From positions 1 to 30,792 of IMG/VR virus record IMGVR_UViG_3300025137_000168: DNA of 30,792 bases. One strand, written 5' to 3'. Position 1 is the first letter of the stretch, and the number at the start of each line of letters is the position of its first letter. The DNA comes from a virus. Shown here piece after piece: positions 30,786-30,792 of the stretch. The translations under genes were made by a program, and so were the position numbers. The notes beneath the pieces were generated by a model. The model worked only from the letters and a program-made list of their open reading frames with translations. It made no database searches and had not been told where the DNA came from.

Positions 30786-30792
30786 TTCACCT

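Noticed and set aside
1-30792. CRISPR arrays, insertion sequences, integrase or attachment sites
   Set aside because: No regularly spaced repeats, transposase motifs, recombinase motifs or terminal inverted repeats were seen; the repeats found are promoters or protein-coding modules.

Overview
The window is part of the genome of a T4-like (Tevenvirinae-type) marine myovirus. It is strongly AT-rich by eye and densely coded. It carries recognisable homologues of T4 baseplate proteins (gp53, gp48/54-type tube cap, gp27-type hub, gp5, gp25, gp6, gp8), a PAAR spike tip and the head-completion nuclease gp4. Late promoters of the T4 type (TATAAATA) precede the structural blocks. The accessory genes (CobS/CobT-like pair, ribosomal protein bS21, IscA/ErpA-type Fe-S carrier, MazG-like pyrophosphohydrolase, cytochrome c, VOC protein, SemiSWEET-like protein) fit phages of marine bacteria. 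A SAR11/alphaproteobacterial host of the Pelagibacter phage HTVC008M kind is my best guess, a cyanobacterial host is possible; this is inference.

Layout. Positions 1-13050 (minus strand) hold a late baseplate block. In transcription order it is: unknown structural protein, PAAR tip, gp25, gp6, a gp7-position protein, a fibre-like repeat protein, gp8, and a very large tail protein that runs off the left edge. That large protein carries a Hint (hedgehog/intein) domain from residue 1500. Positions 13062-13942 (plus) are a small early island with two unknown small proteins and a MazG-like enzyme. Positions 13932-16713 (minus) are a late operon of five exported, membrane or coiled-coil proteins. 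Positions 16804-22400 (plus) are an early/middle region: SemiSWEET-like protein, CobT-like vWA/metallopeptidase, CobS-like AAA+ ATPase, a terminator, bS21, two small envelope proteins, a VOC protein and a small exported protein. Positions 22372-26414 (minus) form a mixed block. A consensus sigma70-type promoter drives an exported protein and a cytochrome c; then come small membrane proteins, gp5, a Cys-rich protein, the Fe-S carrier and a small basic protein. Positions 26418-29888 (minus) are hub/gp53/gp48 under a late promoter. gp4 (plus) and an unplaced protein (minus) close the window.

Regulation is unusually legible. Four plus-strand early promoters share TTGACA, a 19-bp gap, a TATAAT-like -10 and the downstream tag ACTGATTCG. 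Eight exact minus-strand TATAAATA late boxes lie in intergenic or gene-start positions, two of them so close to a start codon that the mRNA may be leaderless. A 12-bp perfect inverted repeat lies between the divergent late and early promoters near 16.77 kb. Genes are packed with TAATG/ATGA overlaps, and several genes under 60 codons were found by reading overlaps and Shine-Dalgarno (SD) sites.

The parts most worth follow-up are the Hint domain in the tail protein, the phage cytochrome c with its exported partner, the HExxH+vWA protein paired with CobS, bS21 with an extended SD and TTG start, the SemiSWEET-like protein, and the shared early-transcript tag.
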